Source of the DNA: Marinobacter bryozoorum
GTDB taxonomy: Bacteria > Pseudomonadota > Gammaproteobacteria > Pseudomonadales > Oleiphilaceae
Reading direction: 5' to 3'
Assembly (NCBI RefSeq): GCF_023156245.1
Contig: NZ_JAKZAH010000004.1
Coordinates: 62,001-126,000 of the forward strand
DNA length: 64,000 nucleotides
The translations under genes and the position numbers were made by a program. Position 1 is the stretch's first letter. Each line of letters starts with the position of its first letter. This document shows, piece after piece, positions 1 through 9,500 of the stretch. The notes under the pieces were generated by a model. It searched no databases, had not been told where the DNA came from, and worked only from the letters and a program-made list of their open reading frames with translations.

Positions 1-1
1 T

Positions 2-403
2 GGCGTGATCAGCAGCTCTGGCCTGGCTGATGCCATTGCAGAGAGCCTGTCAGCCCTGGATGCGCTGCCGTTGCTGCTGATGGTCGGACTGGTGGTAGCG
101 GTAATCATCTTCCTCACAGAGGTGACCAGTAATACCGCTACCGCAGCGGCGTTCCTGCCCCTGCTCGGAGCGCTGGCGGTAGGGCAGGGCATCTCCCCGG
201 TGCTGCTGACCGTGCCGGCGGCCATTGCTGCCAGCTGTGCGTTTATGATGCCGGTGGCTACGCCTCCCAATGCCATCGTTTTCGGTAGTGGCTATATGGC
301 CATCAGCGACATGATCCGCACGGGTTTCGTGCTCAACCTGGTGGGCGTTGTGCTGGTGACGCTGGTGGGGTACCTGCTTATGGGAGTGGCCTTCTCGGTC
401 TGA
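2..403 (+). CDS. Anion permease of the SLC13/DASS type, C-terminal fragment
   Basis: The reading frame is already open at the left edge, so only the last 133 or so residues are visible. They are strongly hydrophobic and contain the short motif TSNTATAA followed by a second half with ATPPNA. These are the two conserved substrate and sodium-binding signatures (SNT and a TPPNA-like motif) of the divalent anion:sodium symporter family. The protein therefore most likely imports dicarboxylates, citrate or sulfate-type anions across the inner membrane. The fragment ends with a hydrophobic helix close to the C terminus, which is usual for the family. The substrate cannot be read from this fragment. 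The gene faces the deacetylase on the opposite strand, so the two end tail to tail. Confidence 0.8.
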   Translation, partial: GVISSSGLADAIAESLSALDALPLLLMVGLVVAVIIFLTEVTSNTATAAAFLPLLGALAVGQGISPVLLTVPAAIAASCAFMMPVATPPNAIVFGSGYMAISDMIRTGFVLNLVGVVLVTLVGYLLMGVAFSV

Positions 404-438
404 GAAGGTCAGGACGGGCTGGCCGGTGCCCGGCCGCT

Positions 439-1458
439 TCAGTCTTCTGGCCTGGAAAGGTCAACCCACTGCTGGGAGAACCAGTAGTAACGTCCTTCGC
501 CCGCCGGATAGGTGCAGTTATAGCGAAATCGCCGGTTGCCGAAAGGCTCCGGTGCCTGCACCGTGACTGCCTGGTGTTCCGCTTCCAGGGGCAAGCGTCC
601 CTGGCCTGAGCCAAAACAGGTGAGAGCGCCGGGGCGCAAGTCTTCGGGCAGTTCCAGGATGAGTGTCGGTGGGTTGTCGTCGATGATTCCGTCGGGCAGC
701 GAACCGGTATCGACCGGCAGTGCACGGCTGCGCAGTTTGTCATTCAAGCTGCTGAGCTGGCCGAAAGGGGTTGCCATGGGAAACCGGGGCAGCCGGCTTT
801 CGTCTGAGCCCTCGCCGATGGGGCCTGACTGTTGGCCGTAGGCCAGCCAGTTCCGTTCGTCCAACATCTCTTCCAGTGCTGAATCGTATTCTCCGTAGGG
901 GTAGGCGAAGAGCGTTGCGGTATCTCCGAGGCGGTCGTCGAGGATGGCCTTTGCACGGTCGAGGCTGTCGCTGGCCCGCCGGTGCCAGGCTTGCTGTGAT
1001 TCATCCGGGCGCCTGGCCAGGTGCCCATGGTCATGGCTGTGGTTGGCGATGGTGACGCCGGTTCGTGCCCTGGCTTCTTTCAGTTGAGCCCAGGTCATGT
1101 AGCCCTCGCGGCCCACTGCTTCAGTGTTTACAAAGATAGTGTAGGGCAAGCCAAGTTCGTCAAGCAGCGGGGCTGCAGTGCTCCAGACGGACGCGTAGGC
1201 ATCATCGAAAGTGATGGCGACCTGTTCCTGGTCGTTCAGTGTGCCGTCCAGTGCGGCCCGTGTGGCGGACTCCAGTGGCACCACCTCCAGTCCCAGTTCG
1301 CCGATGCGTGCAAGGTGTGACCTGAACAGTTCGGGCGTGGTACTGGTGCTTGCCGGGGTTTGCTCACTGATATGGTGATACTGCAGTACCACCAGGTCGG
1401 CCCGGGCTGTCAGAGGGGCCAGTGCTATCAGGCCCGTAGCCAGGATACGGTTCAGCAT
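439..1458 (-). CDS. Secreted polysaccharide deacetylase (NodB/CE4 family)
   Basis: A 339-residue protein with an N-terminal signal peptide (hydrophobic stretch at about residues 3-18, likely cut after ARA near residue 20). The NodB metal-dependent deacetylase core is clear: TFDD at residues 83-86, NHSHDH at 139-144 supplying the two metal-binding histidines, and a FAYPYG motif near 188. Family members remove acetyl or formyl groups from N-acetylated sugars or chitin-like polymers; the true substrate is not evident. Beyond about residue 230 comes an extension without recognised motifs, perhaps a carbohydrate-contact region. The start ATG overlaps the 3' end of the upstream J-domain gene by 7 bases, so the two are probably translationally coupled. 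The protein should act in the periplasm or outside the cell. Confidence 0.85.
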   Translation of the reverse strand: MLNRILATGLIALAPLTARADLVVLQYHHISEQTPASTSTTPELFRSHLARIGELGLEVVPLESATRAALDGTLNDQEQVAITFDDAYASVWSTAAPLLDELGLPYTIFVNTEAVGREGYMTWAQLKEARARTGVTIANHSHDHGHLARRPDESQQAWHRRASDSLDRAKAILDDRLGDTATLFAYPYGEYDSALEEMLDERNWLAYGQQSGPIGEGSDESRLPRFPMATPFGQLSSLNDKLRSRALPVDTGSLPDGIIDDNPPTLILELPEDLRPGALTCFGSGQGRLPLEAEHQAVTVQAPEPFGNRRFRYNCTYPAGEGRYYWFSQQWVDLSRPED

Positions 1459-2138
1459 GGAGAAACTCCCCGGCGGAAGTGGTGCCGTAGCGTAGTGAAG
1501 GCTTCGTTCAGCTGCTGGACCCGGCTGGTGTCGCCCCCGCGATCCGGGTGGGCCTGCATGACTGCCCGTCGGAACCGGTGTTTGACGGTGGCAAAGTCCG
1601 GAGGCACGGTCTCGAAACCCAGTAGCCTGGCGGCTTTTTCCGCAGACTCGGCACCCGGGCCCTGGCCGGCACGGCCGGCCCAGAAGTCATCAACCATGCG
1701 ATGGATGTCGGTTTCGGGCATGCGGTACTGGTCCAGGTCCAGGTAGAAGTCCCTCAGGGGATCCGTGCAATCCGGAAGGCCGGTACCGGCAATCACATCG
1801 TCGCGTGTCAGGCTGATGGTCAGGGGTGAAATGGTCAGGCATTCCCCGCTTGCGGCCAGGTCGTCACGCAGGCGATAGAGCACATGGAACAGCAGGAAAT
1901 GAACCGGATACAGGGCTGCCGGGTCGGCGTAGTTCACAGGGCCGATCAGCTGCCACGGCGGGGCCTGTAACTGGCGGATCAGCTCCAGTTCGGAGAGGTT
2001 GCCCGCTTCTCGCAAGCAGGATTCCACGGCGGCCGCAAGCAGCTGTACATGGTGCTCCAGCGCCTGGCGCGCATGGCCCTGATGATCTGTCAGCTCGCCC
2101 GTATCGGACGATGTCTGGAAAGCCGCATCCTCACTCAT
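1452..2138 (-). CDS. DnaJ-related protein with C-terminal J domain
   Basis: A 228-residue protein whose last 65 residues form a J domain with the diagnostic HPD tripeptide (in AHPDRGG), the element that stimulates the ATPase of DnaK-type chaperones. The N-terminal two thirds match in layout the DNAJ-related N-terminal domain seen in gammaproteobacteria: no Gly/Phe region, no zinc fingers, J domain at the end and not at the front. It is thus a specialised co-chaperone and not DnaJ itself; the client is unknown. The ATG at 2138 was chosen over a GTG six codons upstream; neither has a good ribosome-binding site. It overlaps the deacetylase gene by 7 bases, and the start lies about 100 bases from the ttcA promoter on the other strand. 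Confidence 0.75.
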   Translation of the reverse strand: MSEDAAFQTSSDTGELTDHQGHARQALEHHVQLLAAAVESCLREAGNLSELELIRQLQAPPWQLIGPVNYADPAALYPVHFLLFHVLYRLRDDLAASGECLTISPLTISLTRDDVIAGTGLPDCTDPLRDFYLDLDQYRMPETDIHRMVDDFWAGRAGQGPGAESAEKAARLLGFETVPPDFATVKHRFRRAVMQAHPDRGGDTSRVQQLNEAFTTLRHHFRRGVSPC

Positions 2139-2237
2139 GGTGCCATGGTATGTCACCGGCGGCCGTATCCCAAGCCCCGAAGGGTGAGGCGCTCCGGGCC
2201 CGGCCTGGTGATGGTGGCTTGTACGCAGCGACAGGGC

Positions 2238-2267
2238 CTGACTTGGGTGCCGTGGCTCCGGTATAAT
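2238..2267 (+). promoter_or_regulatory. Sigma-70-type promoter for ttcA
   Basis: A perfect -10 hexamer TATAAT lies at 2262-2267, preceded by CTGACT at 2238-2243 (four of six matches to TTGACA) with an 18-base spacer. It ends about 46 bases ahead of the ttcA start codon, in the gap between two divergent genes. The call rests only on consensus match and position. Confidence 0.55.
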
Positions 2268-2313
2268 CGCCGCCTGTTAAATTACCCTATTTCACCATGG
2301 CCACAGGTTGATT

Positions 2314-3225
2314 ATGTCAGACGTAGTGACGCCAGAAGCGGCAGCCGGTACACCCGCCAGTGAAGCGGAGCGCGAGCGGAAGCTGGAGACCAACAAACTC
2401 CAGAAACGTCTGCGACGGGACGCGGGACAGGCGATCCAGGATTTCCGCATGATCGAGTCCGGTGACCGGGTCATGGTGTGCCTTTCCGGAGGCAAGGATT
2501 CCTATACCATGCTGGATATCCTGATGAACCTCCAGAAAAGCGCGCCGGTGCCTTTCGAACTGATCGCGGTGAACCTGGACCAGAAGCAGCCGGGCTTTCC
2601 GGAGCATGTGCTGCCGGACTATCTCTCCGGTCTGGGCATTGAGTACCACATTATCGAAAAAGACACCTACAGCATCGTCAAGGAGAAGGTGCCTGAGGGT
2701 AAGACCACCTGTGGCCTGTGTTCACGGTTGCGCCGGGGCATCCTGTACAACTTTGCCGAAGAGCATGGTATTACCAAGATCGCCCTGGGCCATCACCGGG
2801 ACGACCTGCTGGAAACCCTGTTCCTGAACATGTTCTATGGGGGCAAGATGAAGTCCATGCCCCCCAAGCTGTTCAGTGATGATGGCCGCAATACGGTCAT
2901 CCGTCCGCTGGCCTACAGCCGTGAGAAAGACATTGCCCGCTATGCGGCGCTGCGGGAATACCCGATCATTCCATGTAATCTTTGTGGCTCCCAGGAGAAC
3001 CTGCAACGGCAGGTGGTCAAGGATATGCTGCAGCAGTGGGACCGCCAGCACCCGGGGCGGATCGAGTCGATGTTCCGGGCCATGTGTAATGTGGAGCCGT
3101 CTCACCTGGCCGACACCAACCTGTATGACTTTGCTGAGGGACGCCCCCGCGTGGGCAATGCAGTACAGGTACAGGCTGTTGAAGCCGGGCCGGATTATGG
3201 TCGGCTGGATGTTCTGAACCTCTGA
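2314..3225 (+). CDS. ttcA: tRNA 2-thiocytidine biosynthesis protein TtcA
   Basis: A 303-residue cytoplasmic enzyme that installs the 2-thio group on cytidine 32 of certain tRNAs, using ATP and an iron-sulfur cluster. The PP-loop SGGKDS is at residues 58-63 and activates the base by adenylation. Cysteine pairs CGLC (133, 136) and CNLC (221, 224) are in the positions of the cluster ligands known in TtcA. The length agrees with the family. The ATG at 2314 is preferred to the in-frame TTG two codons earlier, since TtcA proteins begin close to this point. The gene is alone on its strand behind its own promoter and ends 23 bases from the tail of the convergent response-regulator gene. Confidence 0.95.
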   Translation: MSDVVTPEAAAGTPASEAERERKLETNKLQKRLRRDAGQAIQDFRMIESGDRVMVCLSGGKDSYTMLDILMNLQKSAPVPFELIAVNLDQKQPGFPEHVLPDYLSGLGIEYHIIEKDTYSIVKEKVPEGKTTCGLCSRLRRGILYNFAEEHGITKIALGHHRDDLLETLFLNMFYGGKMKSMPPKLFSDDGRNTVIRPLAYSREKDIARYAALREYPIIPCNLCGSQENLQRQVVKDMLQQWDRQHPGRIESMFRAMCNVEPSHLADTNLYDFAEGRPRVGNAVQVQAVEAGPDYGRLDVLNL

Positions 3226-3248
3226 CTCGCGGGGTTCGGAGCGGGCAA

Positions 3249-3992
3249 CTATCCCCCGCCACCGACCAGTTCCATCAGGCCACCGATCATCTGTGTGATC
3301 AGCTCCAACTGGGTATTCAGGCCGTCAACGGTTTCAGACACGCTGTTGACCTGAAGCCCCAGGAGCAGCGCTACCAGTACGAATACCACGGTAGAGAGTA
3401 TCCACAACCGCCGTATCCTGCTCACCCGGACCTCGAGTTCCTCCTGGAACCGCGCATCAACCCGGGCCATATGTTGCTTCATTGCGCGAATGTCTTCGTT
3501 GGCTTCCTCATAGGCAATTTCGAGCGTGGACAGGCGGCCTGTCAGTTTCCGCAGGTATGACTGGTCGGCTACGGTCTGATAAGGACCCAGTTCGGGCGCT
3601 TCGAAATCGGGCGGGCTGTCATTGTCCGCCAGGATGGCATCGATCATCTGGATCAGCTGTTCCCGCTCGACCTGCTTGCCAATGACCCCTGCAGCGCCCC
3701 GTGCCCTGGCGTCCTGGAGGTAGCGGTCAGCGTTCTGGGAGGTATACATGAACACCGGGATGTCACGGGTCTCTGGCCGGGCCTTGAGCTTTTCCAGCGC
3801 GTCGAAACCATTCATGCCCGGCAACAGGTGATCAAGGAAGATCAGGTCAAAATGCTCGTGTTGCAACAGGCTGAGGGCATCCTCGGCGGAGCCGACGCCC
3901 TTGCTGGTGAGGTCCGCCTTTTCGAGCAGTCGTGCGAGGATGATCCTCGCCGTGGAGGAGTCGTCAACGATGAGTGCGTTGCCACGGGGCAT
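3249..3992 (-). CDS. Response regulator with coiled coil and C-terminal membrane anchor
   Basis: A 247-residue protein. Residues 1-125 are a standard receiver domain: acidic pocket D10/D11, phosphoacceptor D54 in FLDH, the switch Thr/Ser near 88 (YTSQ) and the conserved Lys near 109 (GKQV). Residues about 140-190 are charged and helical, probably a coiled coil. A basic stretch (RIRR) then leads into a hydrophobic segment at about 193-214, followed by a 33-residue amphipathic tail. There is no DNA-binding or enzymatic output domain. By the positive-inside rule the receiver stays in the cytoplasm and the tail crosses to the periplasm. It lies 175 bases downstream of the soluble histidine kinase on the same strand, which makes that kinase its probable partner. 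The output mechanism is unknown. Confidence 0.8.
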   Translation of the reverse strand: MPRGNALIVDDSSTARIILARLLEKADLTSKGVGSAEDALSLLQHEHFDLIFLDHLLPGMNGFDALEKLKARPETRDIPVFMYTSQNADRYLQDARARGAAGVIGKQVEREQLIQMIDAILADNDSPPDFEAPELGPYQTVADQSYLRKLTGRLSTLEIAYEEANEDIRAMKQHMARVDARFQEELEVRVSRIRRLWILSTVVFVLVALLLGLQVNSVSETVDGLNTQLELITQMIGGLMELVGGGG

Positions 3993-4167
3993 GGTGTTCT
4001 CCCTGTCTGGACAAAGGCCCTCGTCCTTCCGCGGTCATACCTGTTGCTGACCGATCCTTGAGGGCTCGCTCCACGTTAGTCCCGGGCAGGGGCCAATTCA
4101 AGTCAGCCGTTGCCAAAGTGTGGCACAGGTTGGCGAATCTGCCCGGTGTTGCCTTCATGGTGCCTTA

Positions 4168-4884
4168 TCAGGGCAGCCAGATCTCGAACACCCCGCCGCC
4201 CAGACTGCCTCCGTTCTGGAGACGAATGGTGCCGTGCTTGCCATTGTTCTGGTGCAGGTGGGCAATGGCAGCCGCAAAGTAAAGTCCAAGGCTGGTTGAG
4301 CCCGTGCTGAAATCCGGAGCCCGCAGCAACGCATCACCGGCGTCCCGCATATGGGGCGGGTAGCCATTGCCGTCGTCCTCGATACTCAGCACCATCCAGC
4401 CGTCCACCTCACGGGCGTTCAGTTGCAGTCGGCTGCGGGTGTAACGGATCGCATTGTTCAGGGTGCTGGCGATAACGCCCGAGATCAGTTCATCATCGAA
4501 AAAGCCAACCGTGTCTTCGTCAGCGTTGATCTCATAGCTGACGCCATAGCCCGCCAGTAATTGCTCATGCCGGGCCAGCTGTTCCTGCAGGAACTCCGCC
4601 ACATAGTGTTCGTCACTGTGGGCGGAAAGCGTGTGCTCACCAAGGCGATAGATGCCCAGCAACTGCACCAGGTCGCTGTGGACCCGTTCGGCCTCGTATT
4701 GCAGGGTATTGAAACGGGGGTTTTCGTCCAGCGCGCCTCGCTGCTCTTCGCGCAGGTCTTCCAGGGTGCTGAGCAGCATGCCGAGGGAATTCTTCATGTC
4801 ATGGACCGCCGAGGCAATCACCATGGAGAAGTCCGGCGTGTCGATTTGCCGACGGTCGTCGCGGGCTGGCTGCTGTTCAGTCAT
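4168..4884 (-). CDS. Soluble sensor histidine kinase without input domain
   Basis: A 238-residue kinase consisting of little more than the catalytic core. The H-box is AVHDMKN with the phosphorylated histidine at residue 28. The ATPase part has an N-box (LNNAIRYT), a G1 box (DDGNGYP) and a G2-like box (TSLGLYFA). No transmembrane segment, PAS or other sensor is visible, so its input must come from a partner protein. The start codon lies inside the last codons of the upstream REC-TPR gene (8-base overlap), which suggests coupled translation and a shared complex. The receiver-anchor protein encoded next is the likely phosphate acceptor; the REC-TPR protein may act as sensor or scaffold. The pairing is inferred from position only. 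Confidence 0.85.
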   Translation of the reverse strand: MTEQQPARDDRRQIDTPDFSMVIASAVHDMKNSLGMLLSTLEDLREEQRGALDENPRFNTLQYEAERVHSDLVQLLGIYRLGEHTLSAHSDEHYVAEFLQEQLARHEQLLAGYGVSYEINADEDTVGFFDDELISGVIASTLNNAIRYTRSRLQLNAREVDGWMVLSIEDDGNGYPPHMRDAGDALLRAPDFSTGSTSLGLYFAAAIAHLHQNNGKHGTIRLQNGGSLGGGVFEIWLP

Positions 4885-6529
4885 TCAGGTGCTCCATTTT
4901 TCGCTTCATGGCCAGGTAGCGGCGGTATTGCCGGTGTTGGGGCGGCAGGTGCTCCAGGGATTCGAGACAGCGCCGGCACTGGGCAAGGGCATGCTGGCGA
5001 ACCACGGAGCCATCGTTATCTTCCAGCTGCTTCATGCGGATCTGTGCCAGGTTAAGGTTCAGCGCGGCGTGGTTTGGCACGATGTCCAGTGCCTGCTCGA
5101 AAAAGCGGGCAGCTTCGGCCAGGCCACCTTTTTCATAGGCCTGGATGCCTTCCCGGTTCAGGGTCCGCGCCTGCAGGCGCTGTTGCAGCCCTACGGGTTC
5201 GTCGATCAGGGTTTCGATCTGCTCGATGGTGTCTGCTTCGCCCTCGTATTTCTGGGCCAGGGAGGCGAGCAGTTGTTCCGCCTCCCGGTTCTGGCCAACC
5301 CGGTAGAGCGTCTTGGCAAGGTCCAGCCCGGCGTCGGCGGAAAGCTTGTCCTCCGGCAGGGCTGCCCGGGCTTCCTCGAGGAACTTCATGGCCTTGTTGC
5401 GGTTGCCCCGGGCCGCCACGATCCTGGCCCGGACCAGCATGGTGCGAGGTCCGATATCTGGCGCCTCCGGGAATTTACGCTCCAGCTGCTTTAGCACCCG
5501 AACAGCCTCTTCAGCGTATTCCTTGCCCTCACCGGAGGGGTCGCCTTCGCTGAGATCGGTGAGGGACCGCCCCAGGGCCAGGTGATGGTCCGGATTATCA
5601 TGGACGGACCAGGTTCCCAGGTTGACCGTGCGGCGCCACGCTTCGGTTGCTGTGTCTATGTCCTGGTTTCGGGTGGCCAGGTTTGCCAGGTCCCGCTGGC
5701 GTAACAGGGCATTCGGGGACAACTCTGCAGCCCTCAGAAGAACCTTTTGTGCCTGTCCGGGCTTTCCGTTGCGTGTAAGGGTTTCTGCCAGCAGGTCGTA
5801 GGCTTCCAGGTAATCCGGGTGGTCCTCGATAAGCAGCTGCAGGGCGGTCACGGCTTCGTCCAGGTGCCCCTCGGCCAACAAGACCCGTGACTTGCCAAGC
5901 CGTGCCCATGATAGCGAACGCTGGCTGAGGATATCATCGTAGATCTTGCTCGCCTGGCCGTAGTCGCCGATCTGGATGTACAGCTCGGCCAGGGTCTTGT
6001 AGATCCAGGAACGGTGCCTGCGATGCTGGGGGAGCAGGGCGAGGCATTGCTTGATGGCTTCCGGGTAGTCTTCAAGGTCCATCGCCCGGGTAATGGGAAG
6101 CAGGGCTTCCCGGCGCTCGGCCAGTGCACCCAGGCGTTTTTCCAGCATTGCCCGGTTAATGGGCTTGGTCAGGTAGGCATCCGGGTGATATTCCCTGGCC
6201 CCCATGACCATTTCCCGTGAGGTTTCTGCCGTGACCATCAGGAACAGCGATGAGTGGTGCAGCAGCTTTCGGTGTCGGAGCTCTTCCAGGACGTGCTGGC
6301 CGCTTTTGCCCTCACCAAGGTTGTAGTTACAGAGCAGCACATCGAAGTGGTCATAGGCGCATCGCTGAACCGCTGCCGCCCCGTTGTGTACCAGTTCGAT
6401 CTTTTCAGCACCGAGGGAGCGAAGCATCTGCCGCATGGAGTTGCGGAAGTTCTCGAAATCGTCCACTACCAGAAAGCGCAGTTTCCGGATGCTGGTGGCG
6501 TAGCTGTGTTCACCGGACGTATTGATCAT
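4877..6529 (-). CDS. Receiver domain-TPR protein with Asn at the phosphoacceptor site
   Basis: A 550-residue cytoplasmic protein. An N-terminal receiver fold (about 15-135) has the acidic pair D23/D24 and the conserved Lys in LTKPI near 123. The residue in the phosphoacceptor position is Asn 68 (in LLCNYNLG, codon AAC at 6326-6328), where homologues normally carry Asp. The remaining 400 residues are tetratricopeptide-type helical repeats, which normally bind other proteins. The receiver is therefore probably not phosphorylated in the usual way and may be a constitutive or ligand-like interaction module. The gene overlaps the hybrid kinase upstream by 4 bases (ATGA) and the soluble kinase downstream by 8 bases, so all three are likely made together. 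No enzymatic domain is present. Confidence 0.85.
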   Translation of the reverse strand: MINTSGEHSYATSIRKLRFLVVDDFENFRNSMRQMLRSLGAEKIELVHNGAAAVQRCAYDHFDVLLCNYNLGEGKSGQHVLEELRHRKLLHHSSLFLMVTAETSREMVMGAREYHPDAYLTKPINRAMLEKRLGALAERREALLPITRAMDLEDYPEAIKQCLALLPQHRRHRSWIYKTLAELYIQIGDYGQASKIYDDILSQRSLSWARLGKSRVLLAEGHLDEAVTALQLLIEDHPDYLEAYDLLAETLTRNGKPGQAQKVLLRAAELSPNALLRQRDLANLATRNQDIDTATEAWRRTVNLGTWSVHDNPDHHLALGRSLTDLSEGDPSGEGKEYAEEAVRVLKQLERKFPEAPDIGPRTMLVRARIVAARGNRNKAMKFLEEARAALPEDKLSADAGLDLAKTLYRVGQNREAEQLLASLAQKYEGEADTIEQIETLIDEPVGLQQRLQARTLNREGIQAYEKGGLAEAARFFEQALDIVPNHAALNLNLAQIRMKQLEDNDGSVVRQHALAQCRRCLESLEHLPPQHRQYRRYLAMKRKMEHLND

Positions 6530-9500
6530 GAGCGTTTCTTGATGAGTTTGTTGACCAGTGCCCGCAGGGCTGCAGGTTTCACCGGCTTATAGAGCACATG
6601 GTAGCCCCGGTCTGTAGCGTCTTGCCGGACTTCCTCTCCAAGATAGCCGGTAATAAGCACACCCGGTATGTCGTTGTCAAAATCTTCCCGCAGGGCATCC
6701 ATGGCATCCAGGCCATTTCGGTCATCATCCAGCTGATAGTCCGCGAGGATTATATCCGGCTGTTCGCCGTTCAGTGTGGTACGAGCATCTTCAAGGCTCA
6801 GCGCCGTGATGGTTTGGCAATGCCAGTTGCTCAGCAAGGCCTCCATACCTTCCAGGATGCGGGCCTCGTTGTCGATGCACAGTACTTTAAGGCCTCTCAG
6901 TGTCGATAGCCCGCGACTGTTACTGCGTGGCCTGCTGGCGGAGACAGATTGTAACTCCGTCTTCGCAAGGGGCACGGTAATGGTAAATGTGCTGCCCCGC
7001 CCGACCCGGGAGTGAACGTTAACCGGATGGCCCAGCATACCACTGATACGGTCCACAATGGCCAGGCCAAGCCCCAGGCCTTTCTTGTCCCGGCCCTGGC
7101 GCAGGCGACGGAACTCTTCGAAGATGTATTTGAGCTGGTCATCGGGAATGCCGGGCCCGGTATCCCAGACCTCGATCCTCAGATAGCCCTTCAGGCGACG
7201 GCAGCCGAGCAGGATCCTGCCACCACTGTCGGTGTAGCGCGTGGCATTGGACAGGAAGTTCTGAACCACCCGCCGTAACAGCTTGGCATCGGACGTGACC
7301 CAGCTCGAGCTTGGAACCACCTCGAGTTCCAGTTGCTGGTCTGCCGCGATGGCACTGAACTCTGTAGCCAGGTGCCGCAGCAGGTCGTTGATCGGAAAGC
7401 TGCTGATATCCGGTTCCAGTGCCCCTGCATCCAGCTTGGAAATATCCAGTAACGTGCTGATGATTTCCTCGGCCGCACCGAGGGAGCTGTCCAGGTGGCT
7501 TGCGAGCTCCCGGGTCTCGTCCGTAATGACCTTGTTTTGCAGGGCGGACGCGAACAGGCGCGCAGCATTGAGCGGTTGCAACAGGTCATGGCTGGCGGAC
7601 GCCAGGAAGCGGGTCTTGCTCTGGTTGGCCTGCTCGGCGACGGACTTGGCCTTGAGCATTTGTTCGTTGATCACCTGGAGCTCCTGGGTACGTTCCTTGA
7701 CCCGTTGCTCCAGGTAGATGTTGGTTTCCTTGAGCGCCTGTTCCGTGCGGCGCATGGTCGTGATGTCCTGGAAGGTGGTGACATAGCCGCCGCCGGGAAT
7801 CGGGCTGCCTTCGACCTTGATCACGGTGCCATCGGGACGGTGCCGTTCATAGGACATGGGCCGGCCCTGTTTCATGGCCTCGCAACGATCACTGATGATT
7901 TCGTCTACCCGCCGGGCTGGCAGGTTGGTATTGATGAGGTTGTATCGCATCAGGTCCTGCATCGGGCGTCCGGCCCGCACATAGCCCTTGGGATAGGAGA
8001 ACAGCTCCAGGTAGCGACGGTTCCAGACCACCAGTTGCTGCTGGTGATTGACTACCGATACCCCCAGGCTGATGTTCTCAATGGCTGATTGCAGCAGCTC
8101 CCGGCTGAAGGTCATGGCCTGGGAGGCTTCATCGACGATGCTCACCACGTCCTCAATCTGCATGTCACGGCCGGTGAGCGTGGACTCGAGCACAACCCTG
8201 GCCGTTGACGCACCGATAACCGAGGCCAGTTGTCGCTCGATATAGCGCATCAGGTGGCTGCTGGCAGGTCGCTGAGGTGACAGCCGCATGGCATTTCGGC
8301 GTTCGTAGTTGGTCAAAAGTGCCTCGGCCCGCTCCTCGCCCATAAAGCGCTCTGCCAGGGCCTGCAGGTCGGCGGTGAGCACTTCCCCCTGCCAGGCCTG
8401 TTGATGGGAGGTATCTGTCCGGGGATTGGCGTCATGGAAGAAAGAGGCAATCTGGATCTTTTCCCGCACCCGCTGGCGGGTTGTCAGCGACAGTATTACG
8501 TAGACCAGGGTGTTGATGCCCAGGGACCAGACAATGCCGTGGCTGATCATATCCAGTTCGAGGCCCAGCAGCGCCGTAGGACGGGTCCAGCCCAGGCCCC
8601 ACAGCCCCTGGTCGATCAGGGTGTCACTGAGCCAGCCGGTGGAGGCAAGCGCGGGGATCAGCAGGGTATAACACCACATGGCAAAACCCAGGGCCAGGCC
8701 CCAGATAGCGCCGTTGTAATTGCCGCGACGCCACAGGGTTCCGCCAATGAGGGAGGGGCCGAACTGTGCGGCCGCAGCAAACGACAACAGCCCGAAGGCC
8801 GTCAGGCTGTAATCGGCCCCGGCCAGTCGATAGAACCCGTAAGCCGTCAGCAGTACGAGGAAAATGGTGACCCGGCGGATACTGAGCAGGAGGCGGCTGA
8901 GGTCCGGCTGACGGTTCATACGGGGCCTGAAGAACTTCAGCAGGCCGGGCATGACGATTTCGTTACTGACCATGGTAGCGATAGCCACAGAGCAGACGAT
9001 CACCATGGCGGCGGCCGCTGAACCGCCGCCCAGAAACGCCAGCACTGCCAGCCAGGTCTGTTCCTCCATGATGGGAAGTGTCAGCGTCAGCATGTCGGGA
9101 TTCACGCTGTCACCGTCACCGTGCAGCAGGCCGGCGGCGGCGATGGGCAGCACGAATGCACTGGCGATGATCAGGTAGGCGGGCATGGCCCAGCGGGCCG
9201 TGTTGAAGTCCCGGTACTCGGCATTTTCAACCACCATGACGTGGAATTGCCGCGGCAGGCACAGGATAGCCAGCATGGACACAATGGTCTGGGTGATGAA
9301 AGCCGGAGCTTCAACCCCCTGCCATGTTAACTGGCCCACCAGGTCCGCTTCCTGGACCCGGCCAAGCAAGTCGCCAAAACCACCGTACATGCCAAAGCCC
9401 ACGAAGATCCCCACGGCCACAAAGGCAATCAGCTTGATCATGGACTCGAAGGCTACCGCCTGGATCATGCCCCGGTGGTGCTCGGTGGATTCCAGGTGGC

